From Nannocystis bainbridge (GTDB lineage Bacteria; Myxococcota_A; Polyangia; Nannocystales; Nannocystaceae), in contig NZ_JAQNDL010000003.1 of the NCBI RefSeq assembly GCF_028368995.1, forward strand, positions 682,001 to 746,000: a stretch of DNA of 64,000 nt, read 5' to 3'. Positions 8,763 through 18,206 of the stretch are shown one piece after another. The notes below the pieces were generated by a model. It made no database searches, was not told where the DNA came from, and saw only the letters and a list, made by a program, of their open reading frames with translations. Position numbers and translations under genes: made by a program. Within the stretch, counting starts at the first letter, position 1. Each line of letters starts with the position of its first letter.

Positions 8763-8885
8763 CGAATCACCGTCCCCCGGGGCCGACCTTAGCACGGGGA
8801 CGGCGCGCGCCGCCTAGCCCCAAAACCACGAGCCGACCGGCACCGCGGATCGCGGGCCGGGCGCGGCTTCGGGCCCCGGACGCGC

Positions 8886-10382
<1,497 letters not shown>

Positions 10383-10673
10383 AGCCGGGATGACCTCTTT
10401 ACCACGGCCGCGCCGTTCTAGCGAACCGCCGCCGCGAGCGCCGCGGCCTCCAGCGGCGCGTCTCGGTCCGTCCTCGCCCCGAGCTGCCGGCCCGTCACCG
10501 GCGGCGACCCAGGTCCGCGAACGCCCCGTGCAGCGATGTGCGCCACACCCCAGCGCGCGTGCGACGTGCGACGATCTCCTGCCCCCTCGCCCCGCGCCGC
10601 GTCATCCGCACGACCTCGCCTCGCCGCCGCGAGGGACGCCCGAGCCCGCGACGATCGCCGCGGGCTCGCCTCG

Positions 10674-11660
10674 TCACGCCGCCGCGCTGCCGTAGCTGCG
10701 CATGCTGAGGCGGGCGCGGTAGCGCATCGTCTCCTGCATCCACACCAGGTTGCCGCGGACGAACGACCCCAGGTCGGCGACGTAGCCGAGCACCGCCGGC
10801 GCGCCCAGGCCCTGGTAGTCGCGCAGGCTGGCCGCCAGCGCGTCGAACGCGTCCTCCTCGGCGCTCTGCATCGCCATCGCCCGGGTCAGCGCCTCGTCGA
10901 GCCCGAGGTTCTGGTCGGCCTGCAACACGAGCACGAGGTTGTGCGGGTTCTGCTCGACCATCTCCTTCTCGAGCGAGCCGATGTCGTTGGCCCAGCAGAT
11001 CGCGTTGTTGGCCAGCAGCTCGAGCTGTTGCACCACCACGTGCTGACGGACGTCGCCGAGCGACTCGTGGCGGACCAGCTCGATGAGGGCGAACACCACC
11101 CCGGCGGCGCCGGTGAAGGGCCGCATCTTCAGGTAGATCGGCAGCGCCGGTCGGAGCTGGTGCAGCAGGTTCCGCAGCTCCCACACGTTGCTCTGGAAGT
11201 AGCGCTCGACCTCGGCGACAAACCGCGGCATGAAGCCTTGCGCGGCCCACGCTGCGGTGCGCGCGCCCAGCTCGGCCAGCATGTGGACCAGCGGCTCGTC
11301 GTCGTCGAGCGGCGGGCTGCCGCGGAGCACCGCCGACATCCGCACCTGCGCATCGTGAAGACGCTTCAGCGGATCGGGGGCGGCGGCGACGTCGTCACAC
11401 AGGGCGTCGTCGTAGAAGAACAGCCAGGTGATCCAGTCGCACACGAGGCGCAGCTCGGCCAGCGGGGCCCGGGGCAGGCCCCGCGCGGCCAAACGGGCGA
11501 ACTTCGCCGCCTGCAGCTTGCGCAGCCGGCCCGGGCTCAGCGCGACCGCGGGGAAGAAGCGCAGCACCCACGCGATCCCCTCGCGCTCCACGAGCTCCGC
11601 ATACCGGTTGATCGGAGCAGCGTGCGGTTCAAAGATCGACGTCTGAAGCAGCGAGGACAT
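10674..11660 (-). CDS. Class I terpene synthase
   Basis: About 328 residues from the ATG giving 'MSSLLQTSIFEPHAA'; an ATG 24 codons upstream (11732) is possible. The Asp-rich metal-binding motif is 'FFYDDALCDD' and the NSE triad is 'NDIGSLEKE'. Both are intact, so it should ionise a prenyl diphosphate with Mg2+ and cyclise it. The length matches bacterial mono/sesquiterpene cyclases; the single-domain form excludes the two-domain geosmin synthase. No prenyl transferase, P450 or methyltransferase adjoins it, so the product cannot be named. It is divergent from the MMPL exporter gene, which makes a shared promoter region likely. Confidence 0.88.
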   Translation of the reverse strand: MSSLLQTSIFEPHAAPINRYAELVEREGIAWVLRFFPAVALSPGRLRKLQAAKFARLAARGLPRAPLAELRLVCDWITWLFFYDDALCDDVAAAPDPLKRLHDAQVRMSAVLRGSPPLDDDEPLVHMLAELGARTAAWAAQGFMPRFVAEVERYFQSNVWELRNLLHQLRPALPIYLKMRPFTGAAGVVFALIELVRHESLGDVRQHVVVQQLELLANNAICWANDIGSLEKEMVEQNPHNLVLVLQADQNLGLDEALTRAMAMQSAEEDAFDALAASLRDYQGLGAPAVLGYVADLGSFVRGNLVWMQETMRYRARLSMRSYGSAAA

Positions 11661-11755
11661 CTTGGTTCCGAAGAGCAACCCCTGCGGTGATCCATCCCAA
11701 CCCATGCCAAGCTTATCCCGTGATGATGCCACTTCATGGCACGACTCGCAGCCGC

Positions 11756-11785
11756 TTCAACCTCACCATTCGGTGGTGATATACT
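11756..11785 (+). promoter_or_regulatory. Candidate sigma-70-type promoter for the MMPL gene
   Basis: TTCAAC (11756-11761), an 18-bp spacer, then TATACT (11780-11785), only nine bases before the GTG start. Transcription would begin at or just before the start codon, giving a nearly leaderless message. This is pattern matching only. Confidence 0.35.
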
Positions 11786-11794
11786 TCTGCACAG

Positions 11795-13975
11795 GTGTTC
11801 GAGCGCCCCACTCTCACGGCCCTCGCGTGGCTCGCCGTTTGCGCCGCGCTCGGCCTCGTCGCTGCGGCTCGGGGCAGTGAGGCTCAGGTGTGGGGCCTGA
11901 TCCCCGCAGCCCACAAACCTGTGATCGAGATCGACTTGCGCGTTCGCCTCGACGACGGCGCGCCGGACGAGGCCCTCGAGGCCGCGGTCGCGGCACTGGA
12001 GCCGCTCGCCGGTCGCTGCCCGCTGGCCCCGCCGCCGGCCGAGGCCCGCCGCTGGCTCGACGCCCACGCGCTCTCGCTGCTGCCGCGCGACTATCACGCG
12101 GCGCTCGCCGACCGGCTCGCGCCGGATGCCCTGCGTTCGGCCATCGCCGGGGCCAGGGCTCGGCTCGCCAGTCCGTTCGCCGGGCTCGTCGGTGACGACC
12201 TGCGCCGCGACCCGCTGCGCCTCGCAGAGCTCGCCCCGCAGCTGTCCGGTCGCCTCGGCTTCCTCGCCGACGCCGGCCCCGAGGCGTCGGTCCGCGGCGA
12301 CCTCGTGGCCCCTGACGGGCGCGCCGCTCTCCTCTGCTTCCACACCGGCGGTTCGGCCCACGAGCTGCGCGCCGGTGCGGCCGCGCTCGTGGCCGGGCAC
12401 CCGGTCTCGCTGTCCGTGGTCGGCGCCCCGGCCCGCGACGAAGCGGCCTCGGCCGCCATGGCCGCCGCTCCGCGGGTGCTGACGACGCTGGCCGCCGCGC
12501 TCACCCTGGTCCTCGCGCTCGCGTTCCGCAGCGTGCGCCCGGTGGTCGCCCTGCTGCTGGCGATCCTCGGCCCTGCGGCGCTGCTGGCCGTCCTCGTCGC
12601 GCCGCTCGGCCTGCTCGACCTGCCGCTGCTCGCGCTCGCTGTCGGCATCTCCGCCGCTCCGGCGCGCCCTGACTGGACGACCACCGCTCTCTCTGCCCTC
12701 GCCCTGACCCCACTCCTTCTCACGCCGTACCCGGCCTGGCAGACCTGGGGTCTGGCGTGGGCAGCGGGCCTCGCCGCCGCCGGCCTGGCGCGGCGCCTGG
12801 TCCAGCCCGCGTTGGCCGCCTGGCTCGGCAAGCCGGCGGGCGAGCGGGCCCCGTTCGCCCGCCCCGACCCGCCGCCGCTGCGCCTCGGCCTGGCCCTCGC
12901 GGCCGCGGCCGCGTGCGCGCTGATCCTGTCCTTTGGGGCATGGTCTTCACGACATGTCCGTTTCGACAGCCCGAGCCCGCTGCCGCTGGCCGCCCCCGAG
13001 CTGGCGGCCGCCGAGGCGGCGGTGCGGGCCGAGTTCTTCCGCCCCGAGGACGTCGCGCTGCTCCACAGCCGCGGCGCCGATCCGGAGGAGGCGCTGGCGC
13101 GCGCGGCCGAGGAGCTGCCGGCGCTGCTGTCGTTGGTGCCGACCCGCATCGATCGCGTCGACGCGCCCGGGGCCTTCGTGGTCGCCGAGCCCGAGCTCGA
13201 GGCCCGCCTCGACGGCCTGCTGGCCCTCGACATCCGCGGCCGGCTCGAGCTGCTGCGCACGACGATCGCCGAGTTCGGCATGCGCCCCGACGCGTTCGGC
13301 GAGTTCATCCGCGGCGCCGGCGACGACCTGCGCCAGCCGCCGAGCCCCGAGGCCGCGCTGGCCGGCCCGCTCGGGCCGTGGCTGACCGGCAAGTTCGGCC
13401 CCGACGGCGTCGTCACCCGCGCCTATCTCGCCAGCGAACCGGACGCCCTGCCGGCGGAGCTCGACCTGCGCGGCCCCGGCGTGTTCGCCCGCTCCGAGCA
13501 CGACCGCTTCTCCGCCCGCGCCGGCGCGATCGCGGCCGCCGGCGCGTGGCTGTCGGCGCTGGTCGTGTGGCTGGCGACCCGCCGCCTGGCCCTGGCCCTG
13601 GCCCTGGCCCTGGCCGCGATCGTGGCCCAGTGCGGCCTGCTGATCCTCCTCCACGCGCTGGGCCGCTCGTTCGGCCCGCTGACCCTGCCGGTGTTCCTGC
13701 TGGCCGGCTCCGCCGCGGTGGTCGCCGGCCTACGCGCGGTCCGGGCCCTGGCCGCCGGCCGCCCGTGGATCGACCCCGGCCGCCTCGCCAACGCCCTCGG
13801 CCCGCTCGCCGCCGCCCTGGCCCTGCTGGCCGCCCCCGAGCCGGTCTGGCGCTCGCTCGCGATCGCGGCCGGCCTGGCCGTCCTGTGCGCCCACGGCGTC
13901 GGCGGCCTGCTCGGCCCCCTGCTCTACTCCCTCACCAGCCGCGCCGGCGAACGCTTCTACCGCCGCCGCGCCTGA
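11795..13975 (+). CDS. MMPL/RND-type predicted exporter
   Basis: 726 residues from a GTG. It has an N-terminal helix, a large extracytoplasmic domain (~25-195), a block of hydrophobic helices (~200-390), a second soluble domain (~400-560) and a final helical block (~565-715). This duplicated layout is that of the COG4258-type MMPL 'predicted exporters'. In aryl-polyene and related lipid pathways such exporters sit next to a LolA-like carrier, as here (14248-14922). It is therefore probably an inner-membrane transporter handing a lipid-like product to the periplasm. A four-anchor palindrome chain is embedded in the coding sequence at 12925-12970, at the edge of a membrane helix. Confidence 0.78.
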   Translation: MFERPTLTALAWLAVCAALGLVAAARGSEAQVWGLIPAAHKPVIEIDLRVRLDDGAPDEALEAAVAALEPLAGRCPLAPPPAEARRWLDAHALSLLPRDYHAALADRLAPDALRSAIAGARARLASPFAGLVGDDLRRDPLRLAELAPQLSGRLGFLADAGPEASVRGDLVAPDGRAALLCFHTGGSAHELRAGAAALVAGHPVSLSVVGAPARDEAASAAMAAAPRVLTTLAAALTLVLALAFRSVRPVVALLLAILGPAALLAVLVAPLGLLDLPLLALAVGISAAPARPDWTTTALSALALTPLLLTPYPAWQTWGLAWAAGLAAAGLARRLVQPALAAWLGKPAGERAPFARPDPPPLRLGLALAAAAACALILSFGAWSSRHVRFDSPSPLPLAAPELAAAEAAVRAEFFRPEDVALLHSRGADPEEALARAAEELPALLSLVPTRIDRVDAPGAFVVAEPELEARLDGLLALDIRGRLELLRTTIAEFGMRPDAFGEFIRGAGDDLRQPPSPEAALAGPLGPWLTGKFGPDGVVTRAYLASEPDALPAELDLRGPGVFARSEHDRFSARAGAIAAAGAWLSALVVWLATRRLALALALALAAIVAQCGLLILLHALGRSFGPLTLPVFLLAGSAAVVAGLRAVRALAAGRPWIDPGRLANALGPLAAALALLAAPEPVWRSLAIAAGLAVLCAHGVGGLLGPLLYSLTSRAGERFYRRRA
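12925..12970. repeat. Four-anchor palindrome chain inside MMPL gene
   Basis: CCTG 12925, CATG 12939, CATG 12953, CAGC 12967; every step is 14 bp. It encodes 'LSFGAWSSRHVRFDS', at the junction between a membrane helix and the following soluble domain. Confidence 0.75.
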
Positions 13976-13995
13976 CACGTCCCGTGCGCCAAGCC

Positions 13996-14069
13996 CTTGC
14001 TTCAGGCGAAATGAACCAAAGGACATGTCCTCCAGCACCTTGCCCATGCGACCTGTCTCCTCGGACATA
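13996..14069. repeat. Palindrome chain after the MMPL gene
   Basis: Anchors fall at 13996 (CTTG), 14010 (AATG), 14024 (CATG), 14038 (CCTT), 14052 (CCTG) and 14066 (CATA), with a constant 14-bp step. The first two are weak. It begins 20 bp after the exporter stop codon. Confidence 0.7.
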
Positions 14070-14114
14070 CCCGATTCGCCCGCTCGAGGCCGCTACACGG
14101 CGCTCGGCAGACAA

Positions 14115-14174
14115 CATGAACTTGGGGACATGTCCCCCAGAGCATGGCTCATGAGCCCTGTCCTATCGACCATC
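14115..14174. repeat. Five-anchor palindrome chain before the LolA-like gene
   Basis: CATG 14115, CATG 14129, CATG 14143, CCTG 14157, CATC 14171; all steps are 14 bp. It lies in the 272-bp gap between the exporter and LolA-like genes. The remaining ~70 bp before the ATG is plain G+C-rich sequence. Confidence 0.75.
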
Positions 14175-14247
14175 CTTCCGCCCGTCGCGCCACCCCCCTC
14201 GCGCTCGCGGGTGCTCCCGCCGGTCCTCGCCCCGTCCGCGTGATCGC

Positions 14248-14922
14248 ATGAGCTCGCGCCGCACGTTCCTCTGCCTCGCCGCCGGCGCCCTCGCGCTGAC
14301 CGCCGACCGTGCCGTGGCCCAGGCGCCGGTGGTCGATCGCCAGCTCGCGCGCCGGCTCGAGCTGTGGGCCAAGGCCGCCGCGGGCACGCGCGTGCTGGTG
14401 GCCCGCTACGCGCTGACCCGCCAGTCGACGCTGCTGCAGGAGCCGCTCAAGACGGCCGGCACCCTGCTGGCGCGCGCCCCGGACACCCTGGTCCTGCGCG
14501 ACGACACCCGCGCCGGCGCGACCACTCGCCTGGCGCGCGGCCGGCTCGAGATCCGCCCCAACGACCCCGCCCTGCCGGCGCTGGCCGAGGCCCCGAGCCC
14601 GACCGTCACCTGGCTCTTCGAACACGTCCTGGCGCTGTTCAGCGTCCCCGAGGGCGCGGGCGAGCCGAGCGCCGCGCTGCAGGCCGACGCCCGCCTGACC
14701 GTCCCGCGCGGACCGGGTCACCTGCTGTCGATCACCCCGCGCCGCGACCACCCGGCGCGCCGGGAGATCCGCGACCTCGTGGTCCACCTCGACCCGCACA
14801 CCGGCGACGTCGACCAGCTCGACCTCGTCGAGGCCGGCGGCGACAAGCTCCTCATCACCTTCAGCCAGCGCCGCCGCGACGCGCCCGACGACGAGGTCGC
14901 GGCGCTGCTGCAACCGACATGA
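14248..14922 (+). CDS. LolA-like periplasmic outer-membrane lipoprotein carrier
   Basis: 224 residues from ATG; 'MSSRRTFLCLAAGALALTADRAVAQ' is a cleavable signal peptide. The mature part has the LolA-like order: an initial helix, then beta strands 'TRVLVARYALTRQSTLLQEP', 'GTLLARAPDTLVLRD', 'LVVHLDPHTGDVDQLDLVEAGGD' and 'LLITFSQRR'. This matches the LolA-related proteins that accompany MMPL exporters rather than canonical LolA of the Lol pathway. The role inferred is a periplasmic shuttle for the exporter's hydrophobic product. The stop codon abuts a long palindrome array. Confidence 0.72.
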   Translation: MSSRRTFLCLAAGALALTADRAVAQAPVVDRQLARRLELWAKAAAGTRVLVARYALTRQSTLLQEPLKTAGTLLARAPDTLVLRDDTRAGATTRLARGRLEIRPNDPALPALAEAPSPTVTWLFEHVLALFSVPEGAGEPSAALQADARLTVPRGPGHLLSITPRRDHPARREIRDLVVHLDPHTGDVDQLDLVEAGGDKLLITFSQRRRDAPDDEVAALLQPT

Positions 14923-15310
14923 TCTTCAGGACAGGTCGAGACGGCGCACCGGCGACCTGGCTTCGAGGACAGGCCACGATTACGACCGACCTGACCTTCC
15001 AGCCGGGTCGCCAGGCCGTCGCGCCACCGCTGCAAGCAACCTGACCTTCCATCCAGGTCATCACCGGCACGCCAGCGACATGACCTTCAGGACAGGTATC
15101 CGCCGCGATCGACCTGACAATCCAGCCAGGCCACCGCTGCAAGCACTCTTCCAGCCAGGTCATCACCGGCGCGCCAGCGACATGACCTTCAGGACAGGTA
15201 TCCGCCGCGATCGGCCTGCCCTTCCTGCCAGGTTATCGCGGCATACCGGCGGCCTGCCACCGCTCTAGTCGACCTCACGGCGCGCCGGTCGACCTGACCT
15301 TCGGGACACA
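14918..15310. repeat. Regularly spaced array of 18-bp palindromes
   Basis: About ten copies of an 18-bp element such as CATGACCTTCAGGACAGG start at 14918, 14956, 14990, 15040, 15079, 15113, ~15142, 15181, 15215 and 15293. Within each, the two anchors are 14 bp apart. Starts are mostly 34-39 bp apart, so ~16-21-bp spacers separate the copies. The block 15054-15130 recurs 102 bp downstream, showing tandem duplication. It begins at the stop codon of the LolA-like gene. It is not CRISPR-like: repeats are degenerate and no cas genes are present. Confidence 0.78.
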
Positions 15311-15631
15311 TCGTGCGCCGCGCCGGTCATGCGCCCTCTCTCGGGCCGCTCCCCCGCCGAACCGCGGTCATCCTCTCGCCGCTCCGGCGTGCATCGGGCG
15401 GGCGCGGCGAGATCTCGAAAGGGCGGCCACGGCGGCCGGCGCCCTCGTCTGCCACCACCGACAGGATCCGCGGGAAGACCCGCTCACGGCCTCGGGATTC
15501 GCCTCGCCGCGGGTGCGGCTGGCTCACGCGACCGCGGCTGCTTCGCCGCGGCCGCAGCGGACAAGCCTCACGGCGGCGCGCTCGCGCCATGCGGGCGCGG
15601 GCCGGGCCGCCTGCGAACAGCGTCCTCGCGC
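15311..15631. other. Gene-free G+C-rich stretch
   Basis: Between the palindrome array and the small membrane protein gene I see only extremely G+C-rich sequence with open frames on several strands but no start with a ribosome-binding site and no recognisable product. Confidence 0.5.
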
Positions 15632-15865
15632 TCAGCTCTGCCCGGGACCGAGCGCCTTCGGGCCGGAGCCGCGCATCCACAGGTAACCCACCCCGCCGAG
15701 CAGCAAGATGGGCCAGAACGCCAGCGCTGCGTAGGCCACGGCGGCCGAGCTCACGCCGGTCAGGGCTGCGGCGCCTGCTGCGGCGCCAGGGGTCGCCTTG
15801 CGCTGCTTGCGGTAGGCGTAAGTGGCGCCGGCGGTGCCGCAGCCGATGAGAAGCGCGAGAAGCAT
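15632..15865 (-). CDS. Small two-helix membrane protein
   Basis: 77 residues from ATG, with a CCGGAGG ribosome site nine bases upstream that fixes the start. Residues 1-17 and ~42-63 are hydrophobic ('VAYAALAFWPILLLGGVGYL'), separated by a basic 'YAYRKQRK' loop. This fits a small inner-membrane protein with two spanning helices. No family recognised. It is divergent from the zinc-ribbon gene, ~100 bp apart. Confidence 0.68.
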   Translation of the reverse strand: MLLALLIGCGTAGATYAYRKQRKATPGAAAGAAALTGVSSAAVAYAALAFWPILLLGGVGYLWMRGSGPKALGPGQS

Positions 15866-15967
15866 GAGCAGAGGCCTCCGGAAAAAGCGGTGTGTCGCAG
15901 TATAGTGCTTTTACGAGGCGGGGCGAGCGGACTGGACGCCGGGCGGACGGCGGCTGATACTTCGCCC

Positions 15968-17926
15968 GTGGCAGACGACCGGAAGAGCATCAGCGCCCGC
16001 GATTCGCGGCCGAGGGCTGCGGGCCCGGGCCCCGCGGGCGGACCGCAGCAGGACCGCCAGAGGCGAGAGCGCGGCCGAGGCCCGCGTGAGGGTGGCGAGT
16101 CGGCGGGTGGCAGCGAGGCTGGAGCCGACGCTCGCCCGCCGCGCGAGGGTGTGGCTGACGCCCGCCCGCCGCGCGAGGGTGGAGCCGACGCTCGCCCGCC
16201 GCGCGAGGGTGCGGCCGACGCTCGCCCGCCGCGCGACGGCGACCGTGGCGACCGGCGCCCGGGCGACGGCCCGCGTGGCGACCGGCCGCGGCGCGACGAC
16301 GGCCCGCGCGGCGATCGGCGCGACGACCGACGCGACGACCGACGCGGCGGTCCGCCCCCGCGCCGCGACTCCTCCTCCTCCCCGCTGACCGCCTCGCTGT
16401 TCAGCGCCGTCCAGGACAAAGAGATGCCGTGCCGGATCGCCGGCTGCGAGAACACCTGGACCTGGTTCGCCGCCCAGCAGATCCGCGGCTTCGGCCAGCG
16501 CCCGCCCGATCGCATGTGCGATCATCACCTGACCCAGTTCAGCGAGCTGTCCGACCGCGAGGTCCACTGCCGCACCCCTGGCTGCCCCAACACCTGGCTG
16601 TGGAAGCGCGGGGCTCAGCTGGCCGAGCTGCAGCGCCACGGGCGGCTGAAGAAGCCGGCCCGGCTGTGCAACGAGTGCGTCGCCGCCGAGCGCGAGACCG
16701 GCGACGCCGAGATGCCCTGCAAGGTCGAGGGTTGTCGGCGCAGCTGGATCTGGACGCGTGACGCCCAGCTGCGCCACCGCCTGTGGGTCCTGCGTCAGCG
16801 GGCCCGCGCCCGCGCCGTCGAGGCCCGCCACGAGTCGGCCGCCGCGGCCGAGGTCGAGGCGACCGCCGACGCGCCTGTCCCTTCGGACCTGTCCTCCGAG
16901 ACACCCGTCGAGGTCGGCACGCCTGTCCTCGAGGCCATGTCCCCGGCGACCGACGAGGCCGCGCCCGCGGGCGGCGAGGCGCACGAGGTCGGCGACAGCA
17001 AGGCCGGGCCGGGCAAGAAGCGCCGGCGCCGGCGCAAGCAGCACGTGCGCGCCGAGCCGGACCCCGAGGGTCCGCCGCAGCGCATGTGTGGCCTATGCGC
17101 GCAGAAGCTCGGGCGCCTGGTCCCGCGCGAGGTCCCGTGCAAGGTGCACGGCTGCGTGCGCACCTGGACGTGGGACCGCGCCGGCCAGCTGCGCGCGTGG
17201 GTGCTGTCGGGCAGCGACGACGTCGAGTTCGAGCCGGCGGCGCCGAAGCGCATGTGCGAGGCCTGCCGCGAGTTCTGCCGCAAGCACCCCGACCGCGAGA
17301 TCCACTGCGGCCGGCCCGGCTGCCCGTCGGTGTGGATGTACAAGACCGGCGCCCAGCTGCAGGCCTTCCTGGCCGGGCGGCTGCAGGACCCGCTCAAGCT
17401 GTGCGACGAGTGCGCCAAGGGCGAGTTCGCCAAGACGATCGAGGAGGCCGGCCTGCCCGAGGGCGCCGAGATCATGCCGTGCGTGGTCCCGGCGTGCGAC
17501 GGCAACTGGGTCTACATGCCGGGCCAGAAGCTGATGCACGTGCCCGACGGCGAGCTGGCGCCCGACCGCATGTGCCTCAAGTGCAAGCGTGAGCGCGGCC
17601 TGGCTCCCCCCGAGGAGATCGTCGGCGAACCCATCGGCGAGCTCGAGGTCTCGCCGGAGGACACCGAGGCGTCTGACGACGAGAGCGACGCCGACGAGCT
17701 GCTGGCCGACGATCCGGAGCCCGCGCACGACGACGGCGCTCACGACGCCGCCGATGACGCCGCTCACGACGACGCCGCTCACGACGCCGCCGATGACGCC
17801 GCTCACGACGACGCCGCTCACGACGCCGCCGATGACGCCGCTCACGACGACGCCGCCGCCGCCGACGACGAGCCGCAGACGGACGAAGAGCCGGCCGCGG
17901 ACGACGAGACCGCGACTTCGGATTGA
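15968..17926 (+). CDS. Repeat zinc-ribbon protein with disordered ends
   Basis: About 652 residues from a GTG ('VADDRKSISARD'); the frame is open further upstream but without a convincing start. Residues ~1-135 are Arg/Asp/Gly-rich and repetitive, including four 10-residue repeats. Residues ~145-555 hold about six copies of a Cys-rich unit with pattern C-x4-C-x3-W-x-W, a conserved Gln, then P-x-R-x-C-x2-C/H; examples are 'MPCRIAGCENTWTWFAAQQI' and 'MPCKVEGCRRSWIWTRDAQL'. The spacing suits one zinc per unit. The C-terminal ~100 residues are very acidic with three 13-residue repeats. The mix of a basic head, zinc ribbons and an acidic tail suggests nucleic-acid binding. Function is not known to me. 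Confidence 0.68.
   Translation: MADDRKSISARDSRPRAAGPGPAGGPQQDRQRRERGRGPREGGESAGGSEAGADARPPREGVADARPPREGGADARPPREGAADARPPRDGDRGDRRPGDGPRGDRPRRDDGPRGDRRDDRRDDRRGGPPPRRDSSSSPLTASLFSAVQDKEMPCRIAGCENTWTWFAAQQIRGFGQRPPDRMCDHHLTQFSELSDREVHCRTPGCPNTWLWKRGAQLAELQRHGRLKKPARLCNECVAAERETGDAEMPCKVEGCRRSWIWTRDAQLRHRLWVLRQRARARAVEARHESAAAAEVEATADAPVPSDLSSETPVEVGTPVLEAMSPATDEAAPAGGEAHEVGDSKAGPGKKRRRRRKQHVRAEPDPEGPPQRMCGLCAQKLGRLVPREVPCKVHGCVRTWTWDRAGQLRAWVLSGSDDVEFEPAAPKRMCEACREFCRKHPDREIHCGRPGCPSVWMYKTGAQLQAFLAGRLQDPLKLCDECAKGEFAKTIEEAGLPEGAEIMPCVVPACDGNWVYMPGQKLMHVPDGELAPDRMCLKCKRERGLAPPEEIVGEPIGELEVSPEDTEASDDESDADELLADDPEPAHDDGAHDAADDAAHDDAAHDAADDAAHDDAAHDAADDAAHDDAAAADDEPQTDEEPAADDETATSD
16121..16240. 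repeat. In-frame minisatellite, four 30-bp units
   Basis: Four near-identical 30-bp units encode GADARPPREG-type decamers within the disordered N-terminal region of the zinc-ribbon protein. Unit number could vary by slippage without shifting frame. Confidence 0.85.
16874..16939. repeat. Two palindrome elements in zinc-ribbon linker
   Basis: CCTG 16874, CCTG 16888, CACC 16902 form one chain; CCTG 16922 and CATG 16936 form a second. All steps are 14 bp. They encode the low-complexity linker between the third and fourth zinc ribbons, not the ribbons themselves. Confidence 0.65.
17738..17854. repeat. In-frame minisatellite, three 39-bp units
   Basis: Three tandem 39-bp units encode AHDAADDAAHDDA in the acidic C-terminal tail. 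The copies are almost identical in DNA sequence, which points to recent expansion. Confidence 0.85.
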
Positions 17927-18118
17927 CGGGGCCGAGCGTCGCGTGCGAGCCTCCGCGGGCGCACGCGACGCTGCTCTCTCGACCGCGTCCTCCCGCTCTC
18001 GGACCTCCGGGTCCGCCTCACGCACCAGCGACTCCGACCGCTCCCGCGTGCGCGACCTCTCCGACCGGACCTCGAGCCTCGCGCCCGGGTCCGGTCCTCC
18101 TGCCCGCCGCTTCGGGCA

Positions 18119-18206
18119 CCTGTCTCTCGGCACAGGGCCGAACGAACAGGCCCCTTCGTACAGGTCCTCTCGCACAGGAACTTCGAGACAGGTCCCTTCG
18201 GCCATG
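18119..18206. repeat. Seven-anchor palindrome chain ending on a start codon
   Basis: CCTG 18119, CAGG 18133, 18147, 18161, 18175 and 18189, then CATG 18203; every step is exactly 14 bp. The ATG within the last anchor is the start codon of the following gene. No ordinary Shine-Dalgarno is visible, so the array is the 5' leader of that gene. Confidence 0.85.

Noticed and set aside
14918..15310. A CRISPR array
   Set aside because: Repeats are degenerate, spacing is uneven, spacers are partly duplicated, and no cas genes are in the window.
15329..15967. N-terminal extension of the zinc-ribbon frame
   Set aside because: It runs through the oppositely oriented small membrane gene, which has a strong ribosome site, and codes only low-complexity sequence.
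16121..16240. Arg/Gly repeats as a collagen-like or RGG RNA-binding domain
   Set aside because: The units are ADARPPREG, without RGG or Gly-X-Y periodicity; treated as a disordered minisatellite.
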